Shown: positions 9,311 through 19,972, numbered from the stretch's first letter. The stretch is 28,888 nucleotides of DNA from Apostichopus parvimensis (GCA_000934455.1 KN886689.1:22113-51000); one strand, 5' to 3'. The notes: generated from the sequence alone by a model not told the origin. A program made the numbers and translations.

Positions 9311-12300
9311 GTTAGTTTTGAGAAGCAATCTTAAAATATTTTCTTTCAATTTGAACTTATGAGGAGAAGTTTGGAAGAGAAGGAAATTTTGTGATTTTGT
9401 TTTTTTGGTACTGAATGATCCATGCACTTACATGAAACTCCTCTTAGTTTTTAACATTGGTTATTCATTACAGAAGGCTCCCTTTTTTTCAGAAGAGCAT
9501 AATAGCTTTACACTGGTCAAATATTTATTATTAAAGAGCTAATAGGTGAGTTTAACAATTGTTTTTGTACTAAGTGCTTGCCAACAAATTTTCTACAGCA
9601 AAGTGAACTAAAATGAAGAAAAATAACTTTTGTCGTATTTCAAATATACCAAGTCCTCCAATAAGCTAAACTTTTGTTCCCTGCTACAATCATTCTGCAG
9701 TCTATAAATGGTAGGTCAGATAATTTTGTCAGCATATTGATTGGCATCCTTTACTTTTCATTTCTCTTCTTGAATTGTGTAACATACAAATCATTGTGGA
9801 GATTGATAGCATTTTGACAAAAACCACAATACTGCTCTGAGGCTTCCCTTATTCTTTAAAATGGGTAAAACCATTAAGTTATTTCTGTACCTCAATCTCC
9901 ACAGTATAATATGAAGTTCTCAGGAGATGTAGTGAAGACATTGTAATTTTTAACCCTATTATAATTTGTTCTCTTTCTAAAGAAACTTGAGCTTTCCCCT
10001 CGACCCATTTTGACGTTGGAAGAACTGGACAAACGGCAGCAGAAATCAGAAGCGAGGAGAAAGAAGGTGACTGTTGATTGTGCAACTGCTTAATATGTGT
10101 TTCTTTAGAAATAAGCTTGTTTATTAAAGGAATAATATTCCATGGTTAGCTATTATTGCATAAAAATAACATGAATAATTGAGAGTGTTAAATAGCTAAA
10201 CTAATAAGTCACAAGAGTTGTTCCACAAAGAATTTATGGAATAATGGACATATTTTGTTCAGTTTTGCACATACCAGAGTTTGCTGCATCAAATGAGCAA
10301 TCTGCTAAACAAATGAAGAGATGTGTAACTGCTTTGTGCACAAAGCCACATGTATTTCAGTAATTGTATGATATTTAATAAAAAATATCTATAAAAGAAA
10401 AGGTGAACACTTAATTATTTCTTGCCATGATACCAGAAGTAGCTATGAAATTTCTTGAAACTATTGAGGTCAACTGAAAGTTCTAATTTTGCAAAACAAA
10501 ATAAGAAAGCAGCATCTTATTTGCCCATGTTTCAGGTTTAAGATTCATTTGCAAGATTTAATAATTTGCAAGATTTAAAGAAGAAATATCCTCAAAGTCA
10601 CTTTTGAAATTCATTCAGATAATTTTACAGTTTTAAAGACCAACTAATATTGACAGGTTTCAATAAATGAAGAAATAATAGACTCAGAATATCAAGCACA
10701 GGTAGAACTGAATATGTTTGGGCTTTTTAAGTCACTATTTTCATTATTTGGTGATTGTGGGTGCTATCTGCTGTAATGATGAAATCAGGAAATACTGTGT
10801 GAGCTTATCCATCTCAAACTGATTCTTGCTAGGAATAAAGACATATTTGTAAATATTTTCAAGACCTAAGGATTCTGAATTGATCATTTTACCAAAAAGG
10901 AAATTTAAAAGAAGCATTTTGCAGGGAGCAAATCACATGCTCTTGGAAAGTATTAAGTGTACTTATTTCTTTCTCTCGTAGGCTCTTGAAAAGAAAGCAA
11001 CCAGTTCAAAGCGTTCATCAAGAAGGAGGAATGACTTGATCGCAGCGGTCAAATTCAGCCAGGAGCATCAGCAACAAGTGACGGCAAGAAAGGTAAGCAA
11101 AGCAGCAACATAGCTCAGTGGACCGGTCAGTACAGCAATCGGGCAGTACCTGAAGGGCCCACTAGATTCCGTTGCCTCCTAATTAAATCAATCATTTTTA
11201 GTACGCTTGCATACAAGGTTTGTTCCAACTATTCTAACTTCTTATCCTAAGAGAGCAACATGTAGAAAGAACAAAATCTCTACAAACATGCAAAAGCATA
11301 AAATTTAATTTTTTAAAATAAATTTTCATATATATTCAAGCATGTACCGTACACACCTATCAACAATAAAGTCTGAGTCTTGGAACCCACCCCCTCCCCA
11401 CTTTTTATTGCTGGCTTTGCATCTAGTAAGTTGTTGCTCGGGAGCCCAGATTATCTTTTTCCCCTGCCGAGCTGTAAGTGCAAGAGTTCTGAGATATATA
11501 TTAAAATGATCAGACAATGGTAACCATATGTGAAATTTCAATACTTAATGGTTGATTTTGTCATGAAAAAACGGTTTCTTTGCTTTTTTTTTAAAGTTCT
11601 GTATGATGAACTGCTGATTTGTTTTCACTGCCATTAAATTGTAATTGTTTGTCACATATCAAGATTAATCTAGGGCACTAAGTTATATTTTAATAAATTA
11701 TGTTTTTTTTTCATTTACTGCATTCTTTTGCAGAAAACTTGTAAACATACGTAGGTACTAAACTTTGCAATAAGAAGTCTTTTGAATTCTTGCTTAATCA
11801 AATGGTTCATTTTTTAAAATGTAAGTAAACAAATAATGAACCTGGGCAAAGATATTTACAGTCATTTTTGAAAATGATTGTTTGATAGCTCGAAGAAAAG
11901 ATTGACTCAGCGAACAAGAGTCGAGACAAACATCAAATGGACATGGTTATGAAACAGAAAATAAGGGAATCAAAGGCCAAACAAGCCAGAGAAAAAAGGC
12001 TGAGAGCATCGGTGGACGAAGACGAGTACGATGTTGAGAAGGATGAAACATACAATGTTGATGATGGTAAGCTAAATCCTTGTAAAGAGAAATACCTGTA
12101 AAGAAAGAAAAAGAAATCCCTCTTAAAAGAATTGACCAACATATTAAATACATAGATTGGCTTCATAGTTTGAAAAATTTCATCATCAATTTCTATATCG
12201 ATTGACCAAACAACATTTACCTACACTTTAATACGAAAGAACAATTCTGTGGGGCCTTGTGAAAAAAAATAAAGTTTTTGATTATGTGAAGCTTTTAAGT

Positions 12301-13920
12301 GAAAGCCTTCCTCTTATTTTTTCTATTTTATGAATATGNNNNNNNNNNNNNNNNNNNNNNNNNNNNNNNNNNNNNNNNNNNNNNNNNNNNNNNNNNNNNN
12401 NNNNNNNNNNNNNNNNNNNNNNNNNNNNNNNNNNNNNNNNNNNNNNNNNNNNNGTTGAGAAGGATGAAACATACAATGTTGATGATGGTAAGCTAAATCC
12501 TTGTAAAAAGAAATACCTGTAAAGAAAGAAAAAGAAATCCCTGTTAAAAGAATTGACCAACACATTAAATACATAGATTGGCTTCATAGTTTGAAAAAAT
12601 TCATCATCAATTTCTATATCGATTGACCACACAACATGACATTTACCTACATATTAATATAAAACAACAATTCTGTGGGGCGTTGTGAAAAAAAAAATTT
12701 TTTGATTATGTGAAGCTTTTAAGTTGAAGCCTGCCTCTTATTTTTTCTATTTTATGAATATGAAAGTGTCAAGAGGAGATATATGAATAATATGTATATA
12801 TAAAATAATACATAATATAGTAAAGTCATGGAAGGAAGTAGCATGGAAGCTTCATCATGAGCGTAGAATTTCTAACAAAACATAGCTAGCCTTACCAAGA
12901 ATATGAAAAATTTTGCTGTTATTGTTGCATTTGAAAACACTGTAACTTTTCTGACAAATATAAAACCATTACCAAGAGTAATTTAGAGAGATATTTCTTG
13001 TTTTGAAAATATTGTAAAGTGCAAAATTAGTGCCAGTACAGAAAAATGACACCGGTCGGTTTGAACAAAGATTGTGGTCTCCGCGATACCACTAGCTGAT
13101 GTTACTTTATCTGGTTTGAACACACATATTTTTTAGAAAAATTCACGACATTCATCGTGTGTGACTTATACGAAGGGAATCAGGCATTTTTTTTGTAGTA
13201 TGCAAGGTTTAAACTGTAAGGTTTAGTCCTTGTAGACCAAAGAACAACATCTTCATTTCTTAAATATGCCAATGAGTGAATTTTAGTTTGGTTCTTAGAA
13301 CAAAATGGTCAGATAATGGCTCACCCTACCCCCAAAAATTCACTGGATTCTATTAAGCCCAAAAAAATTCCTATTGAAACTATAACCAAGTGTGCATAAA
13401 ATAAAAGATTATTTTCACAGAAATCTTTGTACCATTGTATTGTATGTTTGTTGATATTCTTTTGCCAAAATCTATTCCCATCTCCTTCATGCTTGATTTC
13501 AATATTGTTTCCCCAGTCAGAGCTAATTCCCAATGAAATTGTAAATACATGTTAAAATTTAATACCTTTTACAAAATAACCAACTGCCAATGCCATTTCC
13601 CCGCTTCCTCCCACTTCGCTTTACGAGGAAGTTTTCTTTCAAATTTTTTCATTTTTGCTGTTCCAGACGAGGATTCTTGGCTCGATGGAGAGAATAATGT
13701 GGATACAACTACTCAGTTTAAGGGCTCTGCCTCCACCACAGCGTCAGAAAGAATCTATGATGGTCGCAGCAGTCCTGCTAAGAGAATGTACGGCGGGGAT
13801 CAACGCTTAGGGTTTTCGAAAGACCTTGACAGTGACGAATTAGAAACAGAGGCATTTAGTGCTCGCAATGTTGTACAAGTCTCCAAAAATAACAATGAAA
13901 CCGATGATTTCTTTGATTGA
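8918..13920 (+). CDS. STMND1: Stathmin-domain-containing protein (STMND1-like), five coding exons, complete
   Basis: Joined exons 8918-9310, 9983-10066, 10982-11092, 11889-12066 and 13667-13920 give 1020 nt, 339 residues plus stop. All introns are GT-AG and phases match (0, 0, 0, 1). The start MGCGSS carries Gly2 and Cys3, the usual N-myristoylation/palmitoylation context and the same type of start I know for STMND1. Residues 1-105 are polar and low complexity. About 105-245 is stathmin-like: AFDVTLGDG, then LSPRPILTLEELDKRQQKSE (135-154), then a long Lys/Arg/Glu/Gln helix ending near KQAREKRLR. Stathmins bind alpha/beta-tubulin through such a helix and limit polymerisation. The tail (246-339) is acidic, ending ETDDFFD. 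TAG at 8912-8914 is in frame just upstream, which supports this start. The family call is firm; orthology to STMND1 rather than another stathmin is inferred from the MGC start and the long extensions. Confidence 0.85.
9311..9982 (+). other. Stathmin gene intron 1
   Basis: GT-AG intron of 672 nt, AT-rich, with pyrimidine-rich end TTCTCTTTCTAAAG. No repeat or RNA was recognised in it. Confidence 0.7.
9983..10066 (+). CDS. STMND1: Stathmin-domain gene, coding exon 2
   Basis: 84 nt, 28 codons, KLELSPRPILTLEELDKRQQ then KSEARRKK. This is the most diagnostic stathmin block, with a Ser-Pro site followed by the start of the tubulin-binding helix. The donor is AAG|GTGACT. Confidence 0.88.
10067..10981 (+). 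other. Stathmin gene intron 2
   Basis: GT-AG intron of 915 nt, AT-rich, ending TTTCTTTCTCTCGTAG. Nothing else recognised in it. Confidence 0.7.
10982..11092 (+). CDS. STMND1: Stathmin-domain gene, coding exon 3
   Basis: 111 nt, 37 codons (residues 160-196), ALEKKATSSKRSSRRRNDLI then AAVKFSQEHQQQVTARK. A basic SKRSSRRR patch interrupts the helix and could act as a nuclear-localisation-like signal (inference). The donor is AAG|GTAAGC. Confidence 0.85.
11093..11888 (+). other. Stathmin gene intron 3 with possible SINE fragment
   Basis: GT-AG intron of 796 nt. TAGCTCAGTGGA at 11111-11122 resembles a Pol III A box, but no B box follows at the right distance, so only a weak case exists for a degenerate tRNA-derived SINE. 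A C-rich tract lies at 11388-11399. Confidence 0.5.
11889..12066 (+). CDS. STMND1: Stathmin-domain gene, coding exon 4
   Basis: 178 nt (residues 197-255 plus one base). Encodes LEEKIDSANKSRDKHQMDMV, then MKQKIRESKAKQAREKRLRA and an acidic end VDEDEYDVEKDE. This is the C-terminal half of the stathmin-like helix. The donor GATG|GTAAGC leaves phase 1, completed by exon 5. The last 34 nt and downstream intron are repeated after the assembly gap. Confidence 0.85.
12033..12338 (+). repeat. Duplicated exon 4 end plus intron, copy 1
   Basis: The block from GTTGAGAAGG in exon 4 through 300 nt of intron is repeated at 12454-12762 with a few substitutions and small indels (for example a GACAT insertion in copy 2). 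Copy 1 breaks off exactly at the N gap. Confidence 0.9.
12339..12453. other. Assembly gap (115 N)
   Basis: An unresolved run of N lies between two near-identical copies of the same sequence. Open frames reading through the gap are artefacts. Confidence 0.99.
12454..12762 (+). repeat. Duplicated exon 4 end plus intron, copy 2
   Basis: Begins immediately after the gap. 12454-12487 is identical to the last 34 nt of exon 4, and its donor GTAAGC is intact at 12488. Adding a second 178-nt exon would shift the frame into exon 5, so this copy is unlikely to be spliced together with the first. It is best explained as an allelic contig joined in tandem, or a local duplication. Confidence 0.85.
12763..13666 (+). 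other. Remainder of stathmin gene intron 4
   Basis: AT-rich, with a TATATA-rich stretch at 12780-12820. It ends with TTTTTTCATTTTTGCTGTTCCAG, a good acceptor. No other feature supported. Confidence 0.6.
13667..13920 (+). CDS. STMND1: Stathmin-domain gene, last coding exon
   Basis: 254 nt, residues 256-339 and TGA stop. Acidic and Ser/Thr-rich, containing DEDSWLDGENN near its start and ending NNNETDDFFD. No folded domain recognised. The open frame could extend upstream into intron sequence to 13549, but the acceptor at 13661-13666 restores the phase left by exon 4. Confidence 0.85.
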
Positions 13921-13937
13921 TTTACAAAGGTTTGTGA

Positions 13938-14059
13938 CGACCTGTATTCAGACATATATTTCCACCGTTATGAGGAACTTTGACCTGTATTCAGACATAT
14001 ATTTCCACCGTTATGAGGAACTATGACCTGTATTCAGACATCCACCGTTATGAGGAGTT
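13938..14059 (+). repeat. 43-bp tandem repeat after the stathmin stop codon
   Basis: GACCTGTATTCAGACA begins at 13938, 13982 and 14025, giving units of about 43 nt that also contain TCCACCGTTATGAGGA. The third copy lacks TATATT. It starts 18 nt after the stop codon, so it should be transcribed in the 3' UTR. Confidence 0.9.
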
Positions 14060-14891
14060 TTCTCCCCGTGTTTGAAGAAGTCCAAATATAGTCTCAATGC
14101 AGAGTTCTTGAAACCCTTGCAGTCAGTTTGATCAGTGTTTGTATGTGTGCCCTGTGGATGGCATATATATGACACTGCAGGTGTAAGTGGATCTCATAGC
14201 TTGATCAGGAGTCAGAGGACATTCACCAGTGTTGTAAGTTGTAACTAGTCATGACTTGGGTCAGTCACTAAAGTTTTAAGTGAAGTGATTGGAACAAGTC
14301 TAGTCAACTGTTTCCTCATAGAGATAACACAGTGACCTGACTTAACTTTGAATCAGGTTTATCACTGGTAATGGCTTGAATTGACCTACGAAATGAAGTG
14401 TCTAATTTAAAAAAGTCTCTGGTATTCATACACATAAAAAGCTTGCATTGCTTAGGTGGTACTATAGGTCACACACACCACTGTAACAACCTGTTGGCAG
14501 AGTGTTCATAGTTTACTTGACTTAGTTTTCAAGCCTCCAATATTTACATCAGTTGATAACAAGTAAATATAAATCCTTCCCATTTTCCCTTCAGTCATGT
14601 TTCCTTGATCAGTATGTTAGATCACTATAAACTCTAGGCATGGAATGCAGTACCACAGTAGCAACCACACCTAGAGATGACACTGGTGAAGACATGTACA
14701 CATTCACTGTTGTCATGAAAATTCCCAATCCATCGTTCAAATGTTGCTTAATTGAGCATAAAAGAAAAGCGTATGCAAAGAGTTGGGGCTTGTGATATAT
14801 GGATACTGACAATTTTTACTGGAATGTGTCAAGAGAAGAGATACAGCCTCAGTAAAGGTTAAAAAGTGGAAATATTTTGAATCAGGCAGGG
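14060..14891 (+). other. Probable 3' UTR/downstream region of the stathmin gene
   Basis: No coding exon is visible. The transcript end could not be placed; the nearest clear AATAAA noted is at 15712, 1.8 kb after the stop. Confidence 0.4.
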
Positions 14892-15070
14892 AAATAATTT
14901 AGTGTTCAAATTTTGAAGGCTATTTAAATTATATTTATAAAAATGCTGTGTTTCCTGTGTAAAAACTGATATACTGTACATCTTTGCACTCGTATAGCAA
15001 TTTTGACCATGTTGTATTGCATTTTGTGATGTGATACTGGATACATTATTCCCCCTTGTCAGTGTTAACC
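14892..15070 (+). repeat. Dispersed 180-bp repeat, copy A
   Basis: Shares with 21933-22114, in the same orientation and order, AATAATTTAG, TTCAAATTTTG, GAAGGCT, TTCCTGTGTA, TACATCTTT, GTATAGCA and a closing block ending ATTATTCCC...TTAACC. The copies differ by many substitutions, so they are old members of an interspersed family, not a recent duplication. No coding capacity. Confidence 0.75.
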
Positions 15071-17385
15071 CCACAAGCCACTGCTACAATACTGTAAGAT
15101 GGTCACAGAGTTTGCTCTCAAGAGTTTGAAGTAGACATTAGAAATAACGTTCATTTGGTCACCATTCCTGTTTCATTTAATTTTTGTTTTATTGCTGTTT
15201 CTTTGTGACATATATGATTTCTAATTTCATGAAACATCTATGTATCTGGGGAAAAACCTTACTTTTTATCTCAGAACTGACTGTTTTATAGCAATTTATC
15301 TGATAAATTTTCTTATTGAATATTTTGTCAATACTCTGATCTACACAGCTGTAAACTTTCACTACACAGCTTTAATTGTTACTACTACAAACCCATTACT
15401 ATGCAAATTTATATTAAAGGCTTTGAAATGGATGGATGATAATGGAGGAATGATTATCATTTCCATAGTAACTCTATTGAAACTTATTCAGGATAATTGT
15501 CTATATCACTGGTGCCAACTTGCTTCCATAGCACTTTCTACTTCCAAGTACTTCCAACAGACGGTGGCAACTTTTCTTGAAAAAGTCATCATTTTGATTC
15601 ATTAATGTACTATTTTAGGCAGTAATAAGTACTATTTTAAGCCACATTAGATTTACATGACAAAAAAAAACAATGAACCCTTTCTAATTTAATTTAAGAA
15701 TATGTGGAAGAAATAAATATTCCAAAAGGGATGCATGGCTGGGCTACCTCAAAAGTTCTAACTCTTCATCTACTGAGTATTGTAACCATTTGCCAGATAC
15801 ATCACATGATACCTATTTGTCTCATGATGCACCCTTAGCTGCAAAACAGTGAGTGAAGAAAGAGTACCTCAAATGTTTATGATACATTTTGTATAGTAAG
15901 TAGAAATTTGGGTAACTTTCCAAACTACACCTTCTTTGATATGACCATACAATTTCTTATCCTGAGAGTGAGAGATGTATGCTTATTAATGTAAGCATTG
16001 TATGTCCAGGTTTACTCACAGGGAGAAGTTTACAGGGAAACATGTGTTATATGGGTGGGAGGGGGGAGATGAAGGAGAAGCAAGTGAAGAGGAGAGTGGA
16101 AATGATATTTACTTCTAAATTTTCAGTCTCCATTTTAAATTGTAATGCACAGGTTGATTTATACATACACACAAAACCTATTTTGGAGCTATTTCCTTCT
16201 TGTTACCCACTGCAAGTAAGACTTATTCTCTTTTCACTGAACTCTGGACCTCTTTAGTCTACATTGAGTCTACATGTTGTGAACTTTAAAGTCCATGACC
16301 ATAAGCTGTTAATGATTGTATACTGAACAATGATTCCACTTCTCATCCCATAAGGTATGTTAGACGTACTGAAGGCAGGTTAATTAAGGTTGGGATTTGC
16401 TCTCCAGATTTTGGAGTTTTTGTTTTTATGTTATGAAACATTCCCTCTGAGTTCTATTCCGTATACAGTGTTTTTTTCATACTGAAATATATTTTTATAC
16501 TGTTTGCTTTCTAATTAATATTTTGGTGCTTTATGTTGTGGTGTATATAGCTACAGTATTAATATCAAGTCGACTATTTGTATTAAGAACTCAAGCTTCT
16601 TTTACTTAAATGATATGAGGACATTTGTTTGTATTTCAGAAAAAAATACACGTATATTGATCACACCGTAAGCATTCTGAAGAAAGAAACATTTAGGCGC
16701 TGCCCCTAAAAAAGTTATTTGTTTTAATCTTTCATCATAAATGTATGTAATAGAAATTGAAGGCAATATTTTATTTAAATGTTAATATATATTGCATTCA
16801 AATTAAAGTGACTTCATTGTGTAATATACATTAAGGGGGAAAAATGAGTTTTGCAACCATTTTTAAGTTGTATGTGTGAGTTAATTTTATAATTCAGTGT
16901 GCTCATTTGCATTTTAAAGTATTCATCCTGTTTAACATCATTGACATGCATAATGAATATCTTATCCCTAGAACTGATGCAACTACTAACTTACATGAGA
17001 TTAATTCGCAGTGCATGATTTTTACATTTCTGATATTACCTAGCTGTTTGCTTTTCTTTAGGGAGTAAGAGTGGACCATAAAGCCAACTCCTGATTATTC
17101 CAAATCCCTGTATAATTTTCTTGATGGAGCAATCTTATTCGACCCAAAATTCTAAAATTTTAGAATAGCACCTCTGAAAACTGTGTAAGCTAACCTTAAA
17201 AAGAATATTGAACACTTTGGAATTTAGGGAAATTATATTTGAAAGTTTGAGATGATATATTTTGGAACTCTCAAATTTGGTGTTATTGCATATTAATTTT
17301 AAAAGGACTGTATCATGGTGTAGCAGAAAGAACTGATTGTTGGTATCTAAATTAAGTAAAATTGCCTTTCTTGGTTTATAACACC
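15071..17385. other. Intergenic AT-rich stretch
   Basis: The open frames 15240-15605 and 15979-16257 on the + strand show no motif or splice support. AATAAA at 15712-15717 is a possible poly(A) signal. Nothing else is supported. Confidence 0.5.
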
Positions 17386-17485
17386 ATGTAGAGTTGGAAA
17401 GGAACTCAGAAATCCACGGCTATTACGACATTCAAACCAGTGACCTCTCGTTTACAAGTCCTCTTCCAACTGAGCTATGCAGCCC
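17386..17485 (-). mobile_element. tRNA-derived SINE, tRNA-Thr-like head
   Basis: On the minus strand 17485 downward reads GGGCTGCATAGCTCAGTTGG (perfect Pol III A box TAGCTCAGTTGG). It continues with an anticodon-loop-like CTTGTAA (TGT, Thr type) and a degenerate B box GGTTTGAATG near 17429-17438. No 3' strand complementary to the acceptor stem follows, so it is not a functional tRNA. The sequence after the B box is presumably the SINE body; its end is uncertain. Confidence 0.65.
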
Positions 17486-17660
17486 TTAGTTGATGCTGAT
17501 CCCAATGTATAGCCATTTCTTTCTTGGGGGCGCCAGTCAGAAGCAACAATACCTTGCATACCGGGTTACCAAGGATCACAGCTCAGTTTCATTCGATACA
17601 GCCCAGAAAGCGACAGGGAAGGGATTTCAAAGAAAATTTGACTTATTGTAGATAATGATG

Positions 17661-17712
17661 TAAGTAAATGAACAAATGGAAAACAGTCAGTTTTCCTTTG
17701 TTCATTTACTTA
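17661..17712. repeat. Inverted repeat, 24-bp arms
   Basis: TAAGTAAATGAACAAATGG at 17661-17679, continuing AAAAC, faces its near-exact reverse complement at 17689-17712 across a few-base loop (AGTC). It could form a tight hairpin or be the edge of a foldback element. Confidence 0.7.
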
Positions 17713-18230
17713 TATAATCCATGTAAACTTGAGATTACAAAGATTACCACCAAAATTATGATTACCATGTCTTTAGATATCCTGTGAAAGCAATACTCGA
17801 AATTACCCTGTACACTTTTATTAAATTCCTGTGGCTATTTTAGTATTTCAAGCAGTTTTCTATTAACATATTGTCCTTTTAAGCTTTAACTATATATTGT
17901 AAGGAATCTAGCAAATTCCTAATTTATTTAAGTTATGACATGTCAATGTTTGGTGTTGTATAGTTTCTAATTGTTAATAATAGATTAGAAAGTTGGGGAC
18001 AACTTTGTTTCATTCTCTAACCCTTATTAATGTTTGTATCCATGCATTACGCCTTATATGAATGCAAATTTAAAGCAATTGTCATGCATCTATGCAAATT
18101 GAAAAATTAAATCATATGCAAGTTGATATTACTGTCTTATATTTGTTTCAACTTCTTTATTTTCTGTCTACCTGTTACATATCAGTTTTGACAGATGCAA
18201 CTATAATATCATTACTGTAATGTCAAGTAA
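17713..18230. other. Intergenic AT-rich stretch
   Basis: No gene, RNA or repeat supported. Confidence 0.5.
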
Positions 18231-18238
18231 CATTAATG
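18231..18238 (+). repeat. Left target-site duplication of the hAT-like MITE
   Basis: CATTAATG, identical to 18557-18564. The word is itself palindromic, which slightly weakens the evidence. Confidence 0.7.
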
Positions 18239-18556
18239 TAAGGGTGGCCAGATTTCCCTGATTTTCGGGGACAGTCCCTGGATCCATGGACCATCCCTGG
18301 ATTAAAAAGTGCCCAGGAATTCCTAATGGGTAAAATGGCACAGAATAACGTAAATTTGAAAACAATGTACGTGTTCCTGGAGAATGTAGTACAGATGCGT
18401 GAGCAACTGACCACCATTCATGAAACAGCACCACCAAAACAGAGATCTAAAAATCCCACTCGTCTCCTAAAACACATAGCGTAGATACTATCAATTGCTG
18501 GCAACATGGGGGTCACCCATATCCCAGAATTTCCGGGGGGGGGGGTGGTCGCCTTA
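18239..18556. mobile_element. Nonautonomous hAT-like DNA transposon (MITE)
   Basis: The 318-bp element starts TAAGGGTGGCC and ends GGTCGCCTTA, imperfect terminal inverted repeats. Both sides carry the 8-bp direct repeat CATTAATG (18231-18238 and 18557-18564). An 8-bp target duplication and termini of the form TAAGG.TGGCC fit the hAT superfamily. Inside are CCCTGATTTTCGGGGACAG and, near the right end, a run of G. There is no transposase, so it must have been mobilised in trans. Minus-strand open frames across it (18201-18437) are by-products. Confidence 0.75.
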
Positions 18557-18564
18557 CATTAATG
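18557..18564 (+). repeat. Right target-site duplication of the hAT-like MITE
   Basis: CATTAATG immediately following the right terminus CGCCTTA; matches the left copy exactly. Confidence 0.7.
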
Positions 18565-19134
18565 ATGAACCAACATGTCTGATTAGTTACTACCTGTAAC
18601 AGCTATAATATGACAAGAATGTACTTACAATTATACTTATACTAGATGACAATATAGATCATTTCATTGGCTAGAAAACCCTCCAGAATAACGACTTATT
18701 CCATACAGAGTAGTAAATAATACACTGAACTATTGATTATGAATGTCAAGTCTGACATAGATGATAATTGCTATAAAAAAGTCTCAGTTTCTGAATCGTG
18801 AGTATGATATGTGTCTCTGTAACACCGCAAAAGTTTCAGCTATGCAGTTTGTATTTTACAACAATCAAACAAGAGCACCCGGTCAAATGAACTACAGATA
18901 CGTGTGGCGGGAAATTTGTTCATATCTCGTATGTACAGTAGGCCTGTACTGCCAATCTGAGCGATACGAACATCACTGTAACTAAAGTGTAACTAGTGTA
19001 AGCCAACAGGTAAAGATCTAGCTACTTAGTTGTTATTGGTTCGGCTTGGACTAACATCGCAAAATATCGAATGTTTACGGTATGTTTAAGTGAAACTTTT
19101 GATCGTTAGGCTGGTCAAGTATAAATTACACTTT
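18565..19134. other. Intergenic stretch
   Basis: A 74-codon open frame at 18761-18985 has no domain and no convincing splice context. No gene is supported. Confidence 0.45.
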
Positions 19135-19560
19135 GGAATTTAGCCTAACCAAGTTAGACCTAGGCCTAGGCCTAAGTAATTTAACGCGCAGGTCTAGGCC
19201 TAGTATTACTAGTAATAAGTATAGGGCCTAGGCCTAGGCTATGTATTGTTATTGCAAAACATTACCTAATGTTACTTAATAGCTTGCCTCATTTTGTACA
19301 TGTTCTAACTTCTCACTAAATAGTTAAGGCCTACACTGGTCAGTCCCATTCGGTCAAATTACACAAGCAAAATAACATTACCTTGGAATGTACTTAGCCT
19401 AGCCGCCTGCCAATCTAAAGTTCTAACACTAGTAACAGTAACAAAAAGTAACAAACAAGTAATGTTAGAATGGGGATGTAGCCTACACCTACACACAGTA
19501 GGCCTATTGAGTAACATTCAGAAACCTTGTTCCGACCCTAGGCATAACTGTAAAGGTTAA
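19135..19560. repeat. GGCCTA-word cluster 3
   Basis: Dense CTAGGCCTAGG and GGCCTA words, most intense at 19160-19240, about 0.4-0.8 kb upstream of the first kelch coding exon. Same vocabulary as clusters 1 and 2. Confidence 0.7.
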
Positions 19561-19951
19561 ACCTAAAGTCACTGTGTTACGAAGGCCATGAGAATGGAAG
19601 GTTTTGATTTGCATACCAATTGTCTAAGGGCAGCATGAGGTTTTTTGCATCTTTCATTATTAATTTAATTAGGCTAGTATAGCCTTAGCTACTTCCAGGA
19701 TTTTATTAACGTTACTCAGACTGAGTTAGTCTTTTGTGGCACTGGCAGATCAGGAGCTTAGAAACGACACACAGGCAAAGACGTAACACTGATGCATCAA
19801 ATGAAACTGAAACAGTTACTACCCCAGACAAGTTACAGCAAGTTCAAGGTGCTTCTGTGAAACTATAGCATACAGCAGGAAATTTATATGTATACCAACT
19901 CAATATTAAACCAATGAACAGGATGTATGTTCCATTTCATACTTTCAACAG
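19561..19951 (+). other. Upstream region of the kelch gene
   Basis: No coding exon is visible. It ends with TTCCATTTCATACTTTCAACAG, a good acceptor at 19950-19951. A noncoding first exon is therefore likely upstream, possibly within or next to the GGCCTA cluster. Confidence 0.45.
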
Positions 19952-19972
19952 ATTTCCTTGTGAATCTAAAAG

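Noticed and set aside
11111-11160. Possible tRNA or SINE head (TAGCTCAGTGGA)
   Set aside because: No B box at the expected spacing and no cloverleaf arms, so not annotated as an RNA gene.
12282-12632. Open frames spanning the N run
   Set aside because: They exist only because N codons are not stops. They are assembly artefacts.
15240-15605. 121-codon + strand open frame
   Set aside because: Composition follows AT-rich intergenic DNA; no motif, Kozak context or splice support.
18761-18985. 74-codon cysteine-containing + strand open frame upstream of the kelch gene
   Set aside because: I tested it as a kelch first exon, but exon 19973-20040 supplies a start with upstream stops and exact phase to exon 2, and this frame does not.
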